DNA of 64,000 bases from Clitoria ternatea (taxonomy: Eukaryota > Streptophyta > Magnoliopsida > Fabales > Fabaceae), in the NCBI GenBank assembly GCA_037962975.1, contig CM075669.1:186628501-186692500 (forward strand), read 5' to 3'. Below are positions 20,440 to 32,500 of this stretch, one piece after another; position 1 is the first letter of the stretch, and every line of letters begins with the position of its first letter. The notes beneath the pieces were generated by a model, which saw only the letters and a program-made list of their open reading frames with translations, was not told where the DNA came from and did not search any database. The position numbers and the translations under genes were made by a program.

Positions 20440-23400
20440 TTTTATTTAAAATTGTATGGGTTATATGAGGAAGTTACTTTTATTGTATGCAAGCTATAAA
20501 TTTTTATGAAGGTATTATATGATGAATTCATGTCTAAGCTCTACTATATATTTGGTGTCTTGCAAGCTTCTGATCAAAGTGAAACCACCAATACCAAAAA
20601 GTCAAGAAATGAAAGATGACAATTGATAAATAATTAACTATATGATGCATTAGAATCAAATTAGTATTTGATCTTTTATCTAATTTATTTTTCTTATACT
20701 TCATTTACCAAGTTTCTCATCCAACACTTTCTATTTGCTCCATGTTGATCCTTTCAAGTTAAAATCCTAATAAACTTTAAACAACCCAATGTGATACCTT
20801 CTAAATCTATTCATCTTCATGTCTTGAAAACTCAAATTTCAATGACATATTCTCTCTAATTTGTTTATTTTTATGTTCTTTATTTTGGTTTAGGATGGAA
20901 TTTGGGCTGGTGGGTGAATCTTTGTTAGTATTTGATCTCAAGTTTGGTTTTATCCTTTTAGACTAATATTTTAGTTATTATAAATTATAATGCCTTAATT
21001 TTAGTAGGATCATGTGGGTGAAATTACTCATTTTACTATGAATCCTTCTTTTTTAATTGGTCTTTTTTCTCTTCATAATATTTTTTATAGTAACTTTGCG
21101 ATTTTCTCTCAACCCACCTTTTTAATTCAGTATGTCTTATTTAAAAATAAAAAGATTTTAAGTTCTCTTAATCTATTTTTGTACATAATTTTTTGATTAA
21201 GCTATTTGGTTGGTTTGTCTTTTGCATATTCTTTTTCGTTGGTGGCAAAATGTGATATTTTCAACTAAGTCATTTGGGTCAAGCATTTGAATTTGAGTTG
21301 TTTTCATTATTTATGTAATGTTTATGCTTCATTGTGTTAGTTTTATTTAAAATTATATGGGTTATATGAGGAAGTTACTTTTATTGTATGCAAGCTATAA
21401 ATTTTTATGAAGGTATTATATGATGAATGCATGTCTAAGCTTTGCTATATATTTAGTGTCTTACAGGTTGTTGATCAAAGTGAAACCTCCATACCAAAAA
21501 GTCAAGAAATGAAAGATGGCAATTGACAAATAATTAACTATGTATGATGCATTAAAATCAAATTAGTATTTGATATTTTATCTGATTTCTTTTTCTTATA
21601 CTTCATTTACCAAATTTCTCATCCAGCACTTTCTATTTGCTCCATGTTGACCCTTACAAGTTAAAATCCTAATAAAACTTTAAACGAACCAATGTGATAC
21701 CTTCTAAATCTATTCATCTTCATGTCTTGAAAAACTCAAATTTCAATGACATATTGTCTCTAATTTATTTATTATTATGTTCTTTATTTTGGTTTAGGAT
21801 GGAATTTGATCTGGTGGGTGAATCTTTGTTAGTATTTGATGTCAGGTTTGGTTTTCTTGTTTTAGTCTAATATTTTAGTTATTATAAATTATAATACCTT
21901 AATTTTAGTAGAATCATGTGGGTGAAATTACCCATTTTACTATGAATCCTTCTTTTTCATTGGTCTTTTTTCTCTTCATAATATTTTTTGTAGTAACTTT
22001 GTGATTTTCTCTTAACCCACCTTTTTAATTTAGTATGTCTCTTAATCCATTTGTGTATATAATTTTTTGATTAAGCTATTTGGTTGGTTTGTCTTTTGCA
22101 TATTCTTTTCCGTTGGTGGCAAAAGGTGATATTTTTAACTAAGTCAATTGGGTCAACTATTCGTATGTGTGTTGCTTTCATTATTTATGTAACGTTTTAT
22201 GCTTTACCGTGTTTATTTTTCTTTTAAATTGTATGGGTTATATGAGGAAGTTACTTTTATTGTATGCAAGCTATAAATTTTTATGAAGGTATTATATGAT
22301 GAATGCATGTCTAAGCTCTACTATATATTTGGTGTCTTGCAGGCTTCTGATCAAAGTGAAACCACCAATACCAAAAAGTCAGGAAATGAAAGGGTAATTT
22401 TAAACTTTTATATATATGAAATTAATATTTGGTGTAAGGTTGTGTTGTCTTCAATAAAATGTTTAATGTCTTAATGAGTTGAACTTATTGTATCTTATTT
22501 GCAGACTTTACCTAAACTACAAGAGGAAAAGGATTCCTTTTTAAAAGAGAGGTAAATATATGTTTTGAACTATATTCTTTCATATTATATAGACACATAG
22601 ACACATATTTCTTTCTTATATTGTTTGTTTTTGTTTTGAAATTTTGAACAGGAACTAGCATGCTTAAATCTAACTATATAGAGAAACAAAGAGTCAAGAA
22701 TCAAAGACTAAAGAGATTAAAGGTACATTTTAAGGTTGGAAAACCTCAACTTAATACTTGAACTGAATGATGACAATTGACAAATAATTCATTATATGAT
22801 GCATTAGAATCAAATTAGTATTTGATCTTTTATTTGATTAGTATTTGATCTTTTATTTGATTTCTTTTTCTCATACTTCATTTGCCAAGTTTCTCATATA
22901 ACACTTTCTATTCGCTACATGTTGTTCCTTAAATCCTAATAAAACTTTAAACAACTCAATGTGATAACTTCTAAATCTATTCATCTTCATGACTTAAAAA
23001 ACTCAAATTTCAAGGACATATTCTCTCTAATTTGTTTATTTTTATATTCTTTATTTTGGTTTAGGATGAAATTTGGTCTGTTGGGTGAATCTTTGTTAGT
23101 ATTTGATCTCAGGTTTGGTTTTCTCCTTTTAGTGTAATATTTTAGTTATTATAAATTATAATACCTAATATTTTAGTAGGATCACGTGGGTGAAATTATT
23201 CATTTTATTGTGAATCCTTTTTTTATTGGTCTTTTTTCTCTTCATAATATTTTTTGTAATAACTTTATGATTTTCTCTTAACCCACATTTTTAATTCAGT
23301 ATGTCTTATTTAAAAATAAAAATATTTTAAGTTCTCTTAATCCATTTTTGTACATATTTTTTTGATTAAGCTATTTAGTTGGTTTGTCTTTTGTATATTC

Positions 23401-23520
23401 TTTTTCGTTGGTGGCAAAAAGTGATATTTTCAACTAACTCATTTAGGTCAAGCATTTGAATGTGAGTTGCTTTCATTATTTATGTAGTGTTTATGCTTTA
23501 CCCTGTTTATTTTTCTTTAG
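20440..23520 (+). repeat. About 0.9-kb tandem modules inside the Helitron
   Basis: The segment starting TATGGGTTATATGAGGAAG is found near 20456, 21356 and 22233, with near-identical sequence following for hundreds of bases, so the period is about 880-900 bases. The third module is interrupted by exon-like pieces (22384-22730) and resumes at about 22770. Each copy contains ACCAATACCAAAAAGTCA or a close variant, which looks like the end of an exon. Confidence 0.8.
22343..22551 (+). pseudogene. Exon-like fragments of an unidentified gene
   Basis: One piece after GCAG (22343) encodes ASDQSETTNTKKSGNER and ends at a GT near 22394. A second after GCAG (22505) encodes TLPKLQEEKDSFLKER and again ends at GT. 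The charged, coiled-coil-like content and matching splice signals suggest captured exons. I cannot name the source gene. Confidence 0.4.
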
Positions 23521-24480
23521 TTGGCTTAAAGAATCATTTAATTTATTGTGTGATGCCTTTGACGACATGATGATGAATTATTTGTTTAAATTTCAAGGTT
23601 TATAAATTAAATTTGAGCTTTGGATCTAAAAGCTTAGGTGATGTCTAATTAGTTTTTTGCTCTCCACATCTAATGGTATTGGTCACATGCTTCCTGTCAT
23701 GAAGGATTTTAAAAAGTTAAGAAAGCATTTATACTGCAGATATTAGGTGTTGATAGCACCAATAGTAAAAAAAGATGATTCTCTTTTTTATTACCTAAGA
23801 TTAGTGATACACATTATTTTTTTAACTTATTTATCCTCTATGGTGATTTTGTTTTGTGTTCAACATAATTTCTATTTAGGTATTTGTCAGGGATCACAGT
23901 TAAGAAAATTAGAACTAAAGATGGATATTGTTTCTTATAAAAATGATGTTTAGTTTTAAACATAATTCCTTTTTGTTGTGATAAAGTTTCAATATTAACC
24001 ACTTAATTATGGATATTAGTTTTTATGATATAGTATATTGTTTTTTATAAAAATTATGTTTTATTAGCCATTGTCAATAGTGTGTTTAGGGTAAGTTTTT
24101 TAATCATATTTCTTATCTCAACTGTCTAATTAATGTTGATATTAGTTTTAATGAAATTAGTATATTGCTTCCTATGGAAATGACCAGAATGGTTATTGTA
24201 TATTTGTATTGGATACCTCGCTATATCATTGTTTCTATTGAATACCTTTAAAGTCTTGATATACTAAATAGTCCTATGAACCAATCTCAGCTACCAATTA
24301 AGAATGGAATCTTCACATGGCCAACTTTACATCACATTGTCAACAGTATTGTCAAACAAAGGATTGAAGATTTTGTTGTAAAATTATCATGATATTTATC
24401 CAAATTGTACTTTCAATATTGTCTATTGTGAAATTTTTATTATCTATTTTCTTTAATTTCTTATTATGTCATTCATAAAA
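22950..24480 (+). repeat. Module duplicated at 26110-27640
   Basis: From AACAACTCAATGTGATAAC onward this region runs parallel to 26118-27640 (AACAACCCAATGTGATACC and following), through TGATAGCACCAA and TATTGCTTCCTATGGAAATG to the helicase-like end. The two copies flank the captured starch synthase fragment as direct repeats. Confidence 0.8.
24280..24450 (+). pseudogene. Degenerate PIF1-type Helitron helicase end
   Basis: Translated remnants (TWPTLHHIVNS, VKQRIEDFVVK, then a CTFNIVYCEIF-like end) fit the last motif of plant Helitron helicases (HGQLYVALSRV ... NVVYKEVF) only loosely. A parallel copy lies at about 27480-27625. Confidence 0.4.
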
Positions 24481-24604
24481 CAAAATTCATCATGGTTTGA
24501 TTTTAGTCTTCACGGAAGATATTTTCTCCAAATTGTGTTTTTTCTATAGTTAAATGCATTATAATCTTTTTATTACAGTTGAAAGTAGGAAATAGAATAT
24601 AAAA

Positions 24605-25462
24605 AGTTCACTACTTCCACTGCTATAAGAGGGGAGTTGATCGTGTCTTTGTGAATCACCTTATTTCTTGAAAAGGTTCAAATAATTCTTTATTCTATAG
24701 GCTATAACGATAAAATCTGTTGTTTTGCATCCAAATACTTATTATCGGTGACTTAACTTCAAGGTCTTGGGAAAAACTGGGACCAAACTTTATGGAGTTG
24801 CTACAGGAGAAGATTACAAAGACAACCAATTACGTTATAGCCTATTTTGTCAAGTTTTATATCCTTTGAATTTATTGATATGTATGTTTTTCATAAGCTA
24901 TAAATTGTAATTATCATGAATAATTACTATTAACAATTCTATATGTCGTAAGTTTTACTTTTGGAGTTTATTTTTTATTTTCTTTTGAGTCAACTGAATT
25001 GTTTATGTTCCACTAGCTGCATTGTACGGGAAATGTTATCTTCACAACATATTTATTAGTACTTAGCAATACAATTTTGAGTGCAAGAAGGCTACTTGAA
25101 TTTAAATTGTTAAAAAATACAGTAATATCTGCTCTTTATAATAACTAATCTTCATGTTAGTAATCCTACTCTTTACTTATCTTTTCTCTTTGAATTAATG
25201 TTATAGACAGCTTTGGAAGCACGAAGGGTTAAGAATCTTAATTCCAACAAATATTTATCTGGACCATGTGGTATAGGATAAGGCCATAAATGAAATTCTT
25301 CAAAGTTAACAGCAAAAGATCTTTTACGCATGATGTTTTTTAATTTCTATTATGCAGGTGAAGATGTCATTTTCATTGCCAATGATTGGAACACTTCCTT
25401 TATCCCCTGTTATTTGAAATCTATGTACCAGTGAGTTGGAATCTATAAGAATGCTCGAGTAG
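24605..25462 (+). pseudogene. Captured fragment of granule-bound starch synthase (four exons)
   Basis: Four exon-like blocks with introns still in place: about 24607-24675 (HYFHCYKRGVDRVFVNH), 24764-24853 (GKTGTKLYGVATGEDYKD, NQLRYSLFCQ), 25207-25270 (ALEARRVKNLNSNKYLSGP) and 25358-25462 (EDVIFIANDWNTSFIPCYLK, SMYQ, GIYKNARV). These match in order a part of the starch synthase catalytic domain (GT5) of plant GBSS (waxy type), which makes amylose in plastids. In-frame stops (after NHLIS and after SMYQ), a weakened HP site and the absence of the rest of the gene show it is a dead fragment. Confidence 0.85.
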
Positions 25463-26109
25463 GTGTAACTCACACTTGATTGTTTAACTATAGTGCTATG
25501 ATATATTTAGTTATTTACCTATTATATCACCCATCATCAACCCACAAACTCCTCAAAGTGCTTTTAGGTTGCTGCCATTATCAGGTTATTTTATGTATCC
25601 ACAACAATGCTTACTAAGGAAGATTTGCATTTGGGGACTTTCCACTTCTCAATCTCCCACACCAATGTAAAAGCTCTTTTAACTTTATTGATGGATATGT
25701 TTTTCATAAGCTATAAATTGTAACTATCATAAACAATTATTAATATCAACAATTCTATATGTCGTAAGTTTTACTTTTTAAGTTTATTTTTCCTATTTTC
25801 TTTTGATTCAACTGAATTATTTATGTTCCAATAGCTGCATACATGTTTTAAAAACTATCTAGATTTATATTTATCCACTCTTTTAGTAAACATATCTAAT
25901 AAGAAATTGCTAACATAAATACTTTTCACTTAGTCTCTAAGTTTTATTTTCCGAGTCATTCTTTTAGATTCTTACTAAAATTGGATGGACTCAGATTCTC
26001 TTCTTCAATTGTCCCTTTCATTCGACTTATTAATTTTATTATTATGTGAAGGTTCTTTGTCAACTGTTGTTGAAAAGCATAGGGGATCTTCATTTTTACA
26101 AATGCTGCC

Positions 26110-27640
26110 AAAAATTTAAACAACCCAATGTGATACCCTCTAAATCTATTCATCTTTATGTTTTGAAAAGCTTAAATTTCAATGATATATTTTCTCTAAT
26201 TTCTTTATTTTTATGTTTTTTTATTTTGGTTTAGGATGGAATTTGGTCTGTTGGGTGAATCTTTGTTAGTATTCAATCTTAAGTTTGGTTCTTTCTTTAT
26301 TTAGTCTAATATTTCAGTTATTATAAATTATAATATCTTCAATTTTGGTAGGATCATATGGGTGAAATTACTCATTTTACTATGAATCATTCTTTTTTCA
26401 TTGGTCTTTTTTCTCTTCATAAATCTTTTATAGTAACTTTGTGATTTTCTCTTAATCTACTTTTTAATTCAGTATGTCTTATTTATAAATAACAAGATTT
26501 CAAGTTCTCTTAATTCATTTTTATACATAATTTTTTGCTTAAGCTATTTGGTTGGTTTGTCTTTTGCATATTTTTTTCGTTGGTGGTAAAAAGTGATATT
26601 TTCAACTAACTCATTTAGGTCAAGCATTCGAATATGAGTTGCTTTTATTATTTATGTAGTGTTTATGCTTTACAGTGTTTATTTTTCTTTAGTTGACTTA
26701 AAGAATCATTTAATTTATTGTGTGGTGCCTTTGATGGTATGATTATGAATTATTTTTTTAAATTCTAAGATCTGTGAATCAAATTTGAGCTTTGGATCTA
26801 AAAGCTTAAGTGATGTCTAATTAGCTTTTTGCTTTCTACACCTAATGTTATTGGTCACAGGCTTCCTATCAATGTCATGAAGGATCTTAACAGTTAAGAG
26901 GGTATTTATACTACAGATATTAGGTGTTGATAGCACCAACAGTGGGAAACAAATGATTCTTTTTTATTACCTTAGATTAGTGATACACATTGTTTTTTCA
27001 ACTTATTTATCCTCTATAATGATTTTGTTTTGTGTTCAACATAATTCCTGTTTAGGTATTTGTTAGGGATCACAATTAAGAAAATTGGAACTAAAGATGA
27101 ATATTATTTCTTATAAAATTGATGTTTAGTTTTAAATATAATTTTTGTTTATTGTGATGAAGTTTCAATATTAACCATTTAATTATAAATATTAGTTTTT
27201 ATGATATAGTATATTGTTTCTTATAAAAATGATGTTTTATTAGCCATTGTCAACAATGTGTTTGGGGTAAGCTTTTCAATCATATTTCTTATCTCAACCA
27301 TCTAATTAATGCTTATATTAGTTTTCATGAAAATTAGTATATTGCTTCCTATGGAAATGACCAAAATGGTTATTGTATATTTGTATTAGATACCTTGCTA
27401 TATCATTTTTTCTATTGAATACCTTTTATGTCTTGATATACTAAGTAGTCCTATGAACTATCAGCTACCAATTGAGAAAGGAATCTTTACATGACTAACT
27501 TTACATGACATTGTCAAAAGTATCAAGGATTGAAGATTTTGTTGTAAAATCATCATGATATTTATCCAAATTATACTTTCAATGTTGTATATCGTGAAAC
27601 TTTTATTATCTATTTTTTATAATTTCTTATTATGTTATTC
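26110..27640 (+). repeat. Second copy of the 22950-24480 module
   Basis: Same order of landmarks as the first copy, with many small differences and some deletions. It ends in a second helicase-like remnant at about 27480-27625. Confidence 0.8.
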
Positions 27641-28693
27641 ATAAATCAATATGTAGTTTTTATATAAATTTATTTTTCATTCTTATTTTATATTTGTTTA
27701 AAACTAATTAACCACCGGATAACATTATTAAAAATATATTTGTATAATACCGTGTGTAACATGGCAAACATTCATCCTTATATATAATTTATGCACAACA
27801 CGAGAAATATCCGTCTCCCTTATCCAATATATTTCATGCATCTCACGGGTTCTGTGCCAGTACAAGTCAGGAATGTATATTAGAATCGGTTTGACAAAGA
27901 ATGAATAAGATTGTCATTATGTGAGTGTGAACATGAATTAACATAATAGTATCATTTGAAGTTATTTTAATATTATAAAAGTTTTATTTTTTTATGTGCA
28001 TGTTTGCAAAAGGTTATAAGGAACTTAATTATGAAAATAATTTATGACTTACATAAGTTTTTATTATTAGCTTATTGAAATAAATTATTTTCAATTTATC
28101 CCAAAAAATTTTATGATTCAATTTATAATATAAACTCTCACATAACAATAGCTAATTGTGTAAGTTCTTAATTAATTTATAAATATATTCTCTCCTTAAC
28201 CTTCGAGTAATATATAATCATAATACATATTTAAACTTATCATATGAGTAATATATAATACTCTCTGTAGCACCAAAAACATTTATCCTCTATGTCTAAT
28301 ATACACCGAAAACATTTTTTAATTATTCTATTTCATTCATTTATTTATTTCTTCTCCTGCCACTTAGTTTCTCCATTTATTTATTTATTTATTCTCTTAG
28401 TTGTCCTTATAATTTAAAAATTTTCCCTTGCAACACTTACTTTGGAAACTTTTACTCTGGACATTTTGAATGCAATTAATTGCTTATGACTACCCCTTAC
28501 AAGCTCTCTTTAATAATTGGGTACCTGTCATGCTGTTGAGAAATAGATTAATCTTAAGACCTATGTAATGGCACAAGATTGCAAGTTAAGAGAATGTGAA
28601 ACCATGTTCTTCAATGTCAAGTGTTAACTCTTTCACCTGACAATGACTCTTTCACCTGAAACTCTTCCTATTAAATTTAATTGAAGACATATT

Positions 28694-28885
28694 CCCCTCA
28701 TTGTTTCGTTTGCAATGACTATTAATGAGTTTCAAGGACAAACTTTTTCCAATGTTAGTCTTTACATGACCAATTATATGTTGCTTTGTCAAGAGTTAAG
28801 TCAAAAGTCCAGTTAAAAAATCATGTAGATGTCACTCAAGGACATACTATTAGTGTTGTTTATTGAGAGGTCTTTACAAACTTAA
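28694..28885 (+). pseudogene. PIF1-like Helitron helicase C-terminal remnant
   Basis: Reads PLIVSFAMTINEFQGQTFSN followed by VSLYM in frame. This is the conserved FAMTINKSQGQT helicase motif of plant Helitron Rep/Hel proteins, which unwind DNA during rolling-circle transposition. The following LYVALSRVKS-type segment is degraded and out of frame. It lies about 130 bases before the proposed CTAG end, where an autonomous Helitron keeps this domain. Confidence 0.8.
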
Positions 28886-29017
28886 TTTAGGTATAATAAA
28901 TTATTTTTTTACTCTATTATAAATTTTTTCTCATATTTTTTTTATTCTCATACCTGTCCCATCATAATTTAAAAATTTTTAAAAATTTCCAGTGCTAAGA
29001 CACGGGTTAAAGACTAG

Positions 29018-29399
29018 TGTTAAAGTATAAGAGAAAAATTACCTCAAAAGGAGAATGAATTTTTTGACACATGTCGCTAGAGGAAGTTCTTTTATTATAT
29101 AGGAATAGATTTATTTACAACTAAACTTCTTTACCTTCTTTACCTTATTATGACTTTAGATCATAATATTAATATATTTTAATTAAATTCTTAAATTGAA
29201 ATCGGACGAATATTCCAAAAGAATTTTAATATTTTACAAACAACCCGACCCTAAATTATAGATTATTTTTTTGTGTGTGTGTAAGTCTCAGTAGTCAGCA
29301 GCACAACCTTCCCTGTTTCCGGGTTTCCCCTACTTATTCCGCCACAAAAACACGATTCTTTTTGGTGTTTTCACTTTTGTTTTCATTTTCTGTGCGGTA
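29018..29399 (+). promoter_or_regulatory. Upstream region of the RecA gene
   Basis: Only about 380 bases separate the Helitron end from the RecA start codon. The first 90 bases repeat sequence found left of the Helitron. I see no convincing TATA box at a normal distance. The last 100 bases are pyrimidine-rich and probably the 5' untranslated leader. Confidence 0.4.
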
Positions 29400-29597
29400 A
29401 TGGGTTTGATGTTCCCTTTGAAACCCCACAGTCTTATTATGAAGGCACCCTCCACATCTCTTTTCTATTCTCTTCCTCTAAAGTTTCACTCTTTTCGTCC
29501 TCTCTCCGCTTTCAAGCATGCCAATATCCAATGCGAGCTCGAAGGCCGAGTCAATGGTGCTCTCTCTGGGGACTTTGACCCTCGCTTCCTCGACAGG
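29400..29597 (+). CDS. RECA1: RECA1 exon 1 (transit peptide)
   Basis: Residues 1-66, from ATG to FLDR, followed by GTAAAA. The first ATG (MGLMF) is used; alternative Met codons at residues 4 and 14 would shorten the transit peptide. Confidence 0.9.
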
Positions 29598-32500
29598 GTA
29601 AAAAAGATCACTTTTTTAGAACTTGTGTTTTTGTCTGTTTCTAGTTACCCTCATAGAGAGTTTTTATGTTGCTCTGTTGAGTAAAATTTCTTGAACTTCT
29701 GGTGCTCGCTTCAATGACTGTTGGACTTGGATAGATGCATGTGTTTCGTGTTGTGCTTTAAATTAACTCAATGTTGATATTGAACTGACAAATAGTTGGG
29801 TGCTGTTGGCTTTTCTTACTTTTAATTGCAAAATTCTTGCGTGTTTTTTATTTTGTAGCGTTTGTATTTTTTTGTTTCCGTGTTTCTTATGCTAACTTTT
29901 GAAAGCAAAATACATGGCGGTAATTTTGTAATTAGTAGCAAAAACTGTAAATGAAAACAAAAAAAATGTTTCCTCAAAGCAAATAGTGCCTTAGGTTTTG
30001 AATGGCTTGCTTGTATTTGGTGTGCTGTTGATTTTACTTTTTGTAGTTCTGAAAATCACTGACTTGGAAATTTGCTTAGCCTAGTGTAGAGAAAAGACTT
30101 GTTTGCATTTTAAGACATTGTCTATTGAGTTAAGTAGGATCTGTTGGAGGTGGTATTAGTGTTGATAGGAGCAATTTGTTCGCTCATTCCTTTGTACAAA
30201 GTGATGAGGAGTGTGCATATGTAAATCTTCACATCCTTGCTTGGAAAATATTCTGACTTTGTGAATTGTGTTTTGCACTTTCATCTTTTTCATAATATAG
30301 TGCTTATATGAGCCACTAATACCAGGATGAGTGAAATACAATATGTTGTTTTGTACAGAGAACCACAAGTTGGTCCGTGGGTACCAATTTGCAATTAGCT
30401 TGCGATTTGCTTCTCTCCCATTCATGTTCCAATTCATAGAAATAGGTGAATTGAGTATGGAGAAGTAGATGGGCTATATGGTAGGGCAGCAAAGGTAGCC
30501 ATTTAATTGGTAATGGCTGAAGCTTGAATTCAACAAGACTGAATAGGAAATAGAGAATGACAATGCAGAACTATTGGGCAGAAGAGGAAGAGCATTGTAG
30601 TGGTACTGATCCCCTGGGGAGTACCAATTTGTGCTCTGCAGATGGTGGTGATGATGATGAGATGATTATAAATGCGGATGATAAATCTTCAATCTGTTTA
30701 GATGAGTGTGCGAATGCGAGAGAAAGAAATCTCCTGAGGCAAATCTTATAATATACAGATATATTTTTTGCCTCTTCTTACCCACCTAAGCCACTCAATA
30801 GCCATGTCAGCTCTAGGTAATCAGCTAATTGCCATTAGTCCTTGTCTTCATGTGGTCAAGGTGTCATTTGCAACTTTAAGTTCATGTTTTATGAAATTTT
30901 ATGCATATTTAGATATGTATTCCACATGTACCGTATCTTGTATTTTTTTAAGAATAGTCGTATTGGTTATGTCTCGAATTTGATACACATTGTATTTGTG
31001 CATCATAGGTTGTCAAACTCAAAAATTTAAATAAACTTGTGGAGTTTTTGTGCGCTCGACTCATAAATTTGGAAGAGTTTATCTTGCATTAAAATACTTT
31101 TAAATAAACTACTTATATAATGAAATATAGTAAAAATTTATCAATAGTGTAATAGAGATACATAAACATGCACAAATTTTCATTTGAACATACTCTACAA
31201 GTAAGATTCATCAACAATGTTACACTTGAAAGTTTATAAAAATGAATATGGTTTGTATTGCATAAAGTGATTTGTACAATGTATAATATATAGACTCTAA
31301 TTTGATCTAAAAAAGGAATCTAATAATTAAATAATCTCCTATTTATGGACAGACTAATTACATAATTAGAAAACAAATCAATCAGAGATATTTTTCTTAA
31401 TACTCCCCCTCAATCTGGCAAATAGATATCAATCATTCCCAGATTGCCTGAAAGAAACTTAAATTGCTTTGCTGGTAGTCCTTTAGTTAGAATATCTGCC
31501 AACTGTTCACAAGAAGGAACATATGCTGTTTTTATGAGGCCACTATCAAGCTTCTCTTTGATGAAGTTCGGATCTATCTCTATGTGCTTTGTTCTATCAT
31601 GCTGAGTTGGATTATAAGCAATGTTGATGACTGACTTGTTCTCATAAAAAAGTCTCTTAGGTGCCTTGTATTGGATCTTGAGATCATCCAACACGTTTCT
31701 GATCCATAATAGTTCCATTATTCCCTGTGCCATGAACCTAAATTCTGCTTTTGCACTCGATTGGATCACCACATTTTGCTTTTTGCTTCCCCATGTGACC
31801 AAGTTTCCACTCAGGAACATACAATATCTTGAAATAGATCTTCTGTCGATAGTGGAGCCAGTATAATTTGCATTTGTATATGCCTCTAATGACAGCTCAC
31901 ATTCTCTTTTAAACAACATTCCTCTTCCTGGGTTCTTTCTCAGGGACCATGCATAAATTGACTAACTACACCGACCGCATAGGCTATGTCAGGTTGAGTA
32001 TGAGCGGAGTAAATGAGTTTCCCAACAAGTCTTTAATATTGAGCTTTATCAACTGGTGGTTCTGTTCTACTATAGTTCCAGCAACTTTGCATCCTAACTT
32101 ACCTGTTTCCTTCAAGAGATCAAGAACATATTTCTTTTGAGATATGAAAATGCCTTGTTTGGAATGAGCAACTTCAATCCCTAAGAAATACTTAAGTCTC
32201 TCAAGATCCTTCATCTCAAATTGTGTTGCTAACTTCTCTTTTAGACTTTGTTTCTCAGCCTCATCATCACCGGCTATGATCATATGATCCACATAAACTA
32301 AAAGAAGAGTTGGTTTGCCATTCTAAGAGTGTTTGATGAAGAGGATGTAATCGCCTTGACTCTGCTTATATCTCAGGGACACCATAGCTTGAGTAAATCT
32401 TCCAAACCAAGCTCGAGGTGACTGTTTTAGTCCTTACAAGGCTTTTTTCAACTTATACACATGATTTTCTCTGTCAATAGAATCATCTCTTGGGGGATCC

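Larger units (their letters stand above)
19083..29017 (+). mobile_element. Helitron-like element with captured host exons
   Basis: Starts TCTATATCTAATATAAAAG after an A and ends CACGGGTTAAAGACTAG before a T. This fits the Helitron rule (5' TC, 3' CTRR, insertion between A and T, no duplication). The 3' region carries PIF1-type Helitron helicase remnants in the plus orientation. The interior holds broken pieces of unrelated host genes with their introns, all on the plus strand, and kilobase-scale repeated modules. No intact Rep/helicase remains, so it would be non-autonomous. The 3' hairpin expected just before CTAG is not obvious, and the borders are a best reading. Confidence 0.6.

Noticed and set aside
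30156..30751. Frames of 93 and 64 codons in RECA1 intron 1
   Set aside because: They lie on opposite strands, share no family feature, and sit inside an intron confirmed by in-phase exons on both sides.
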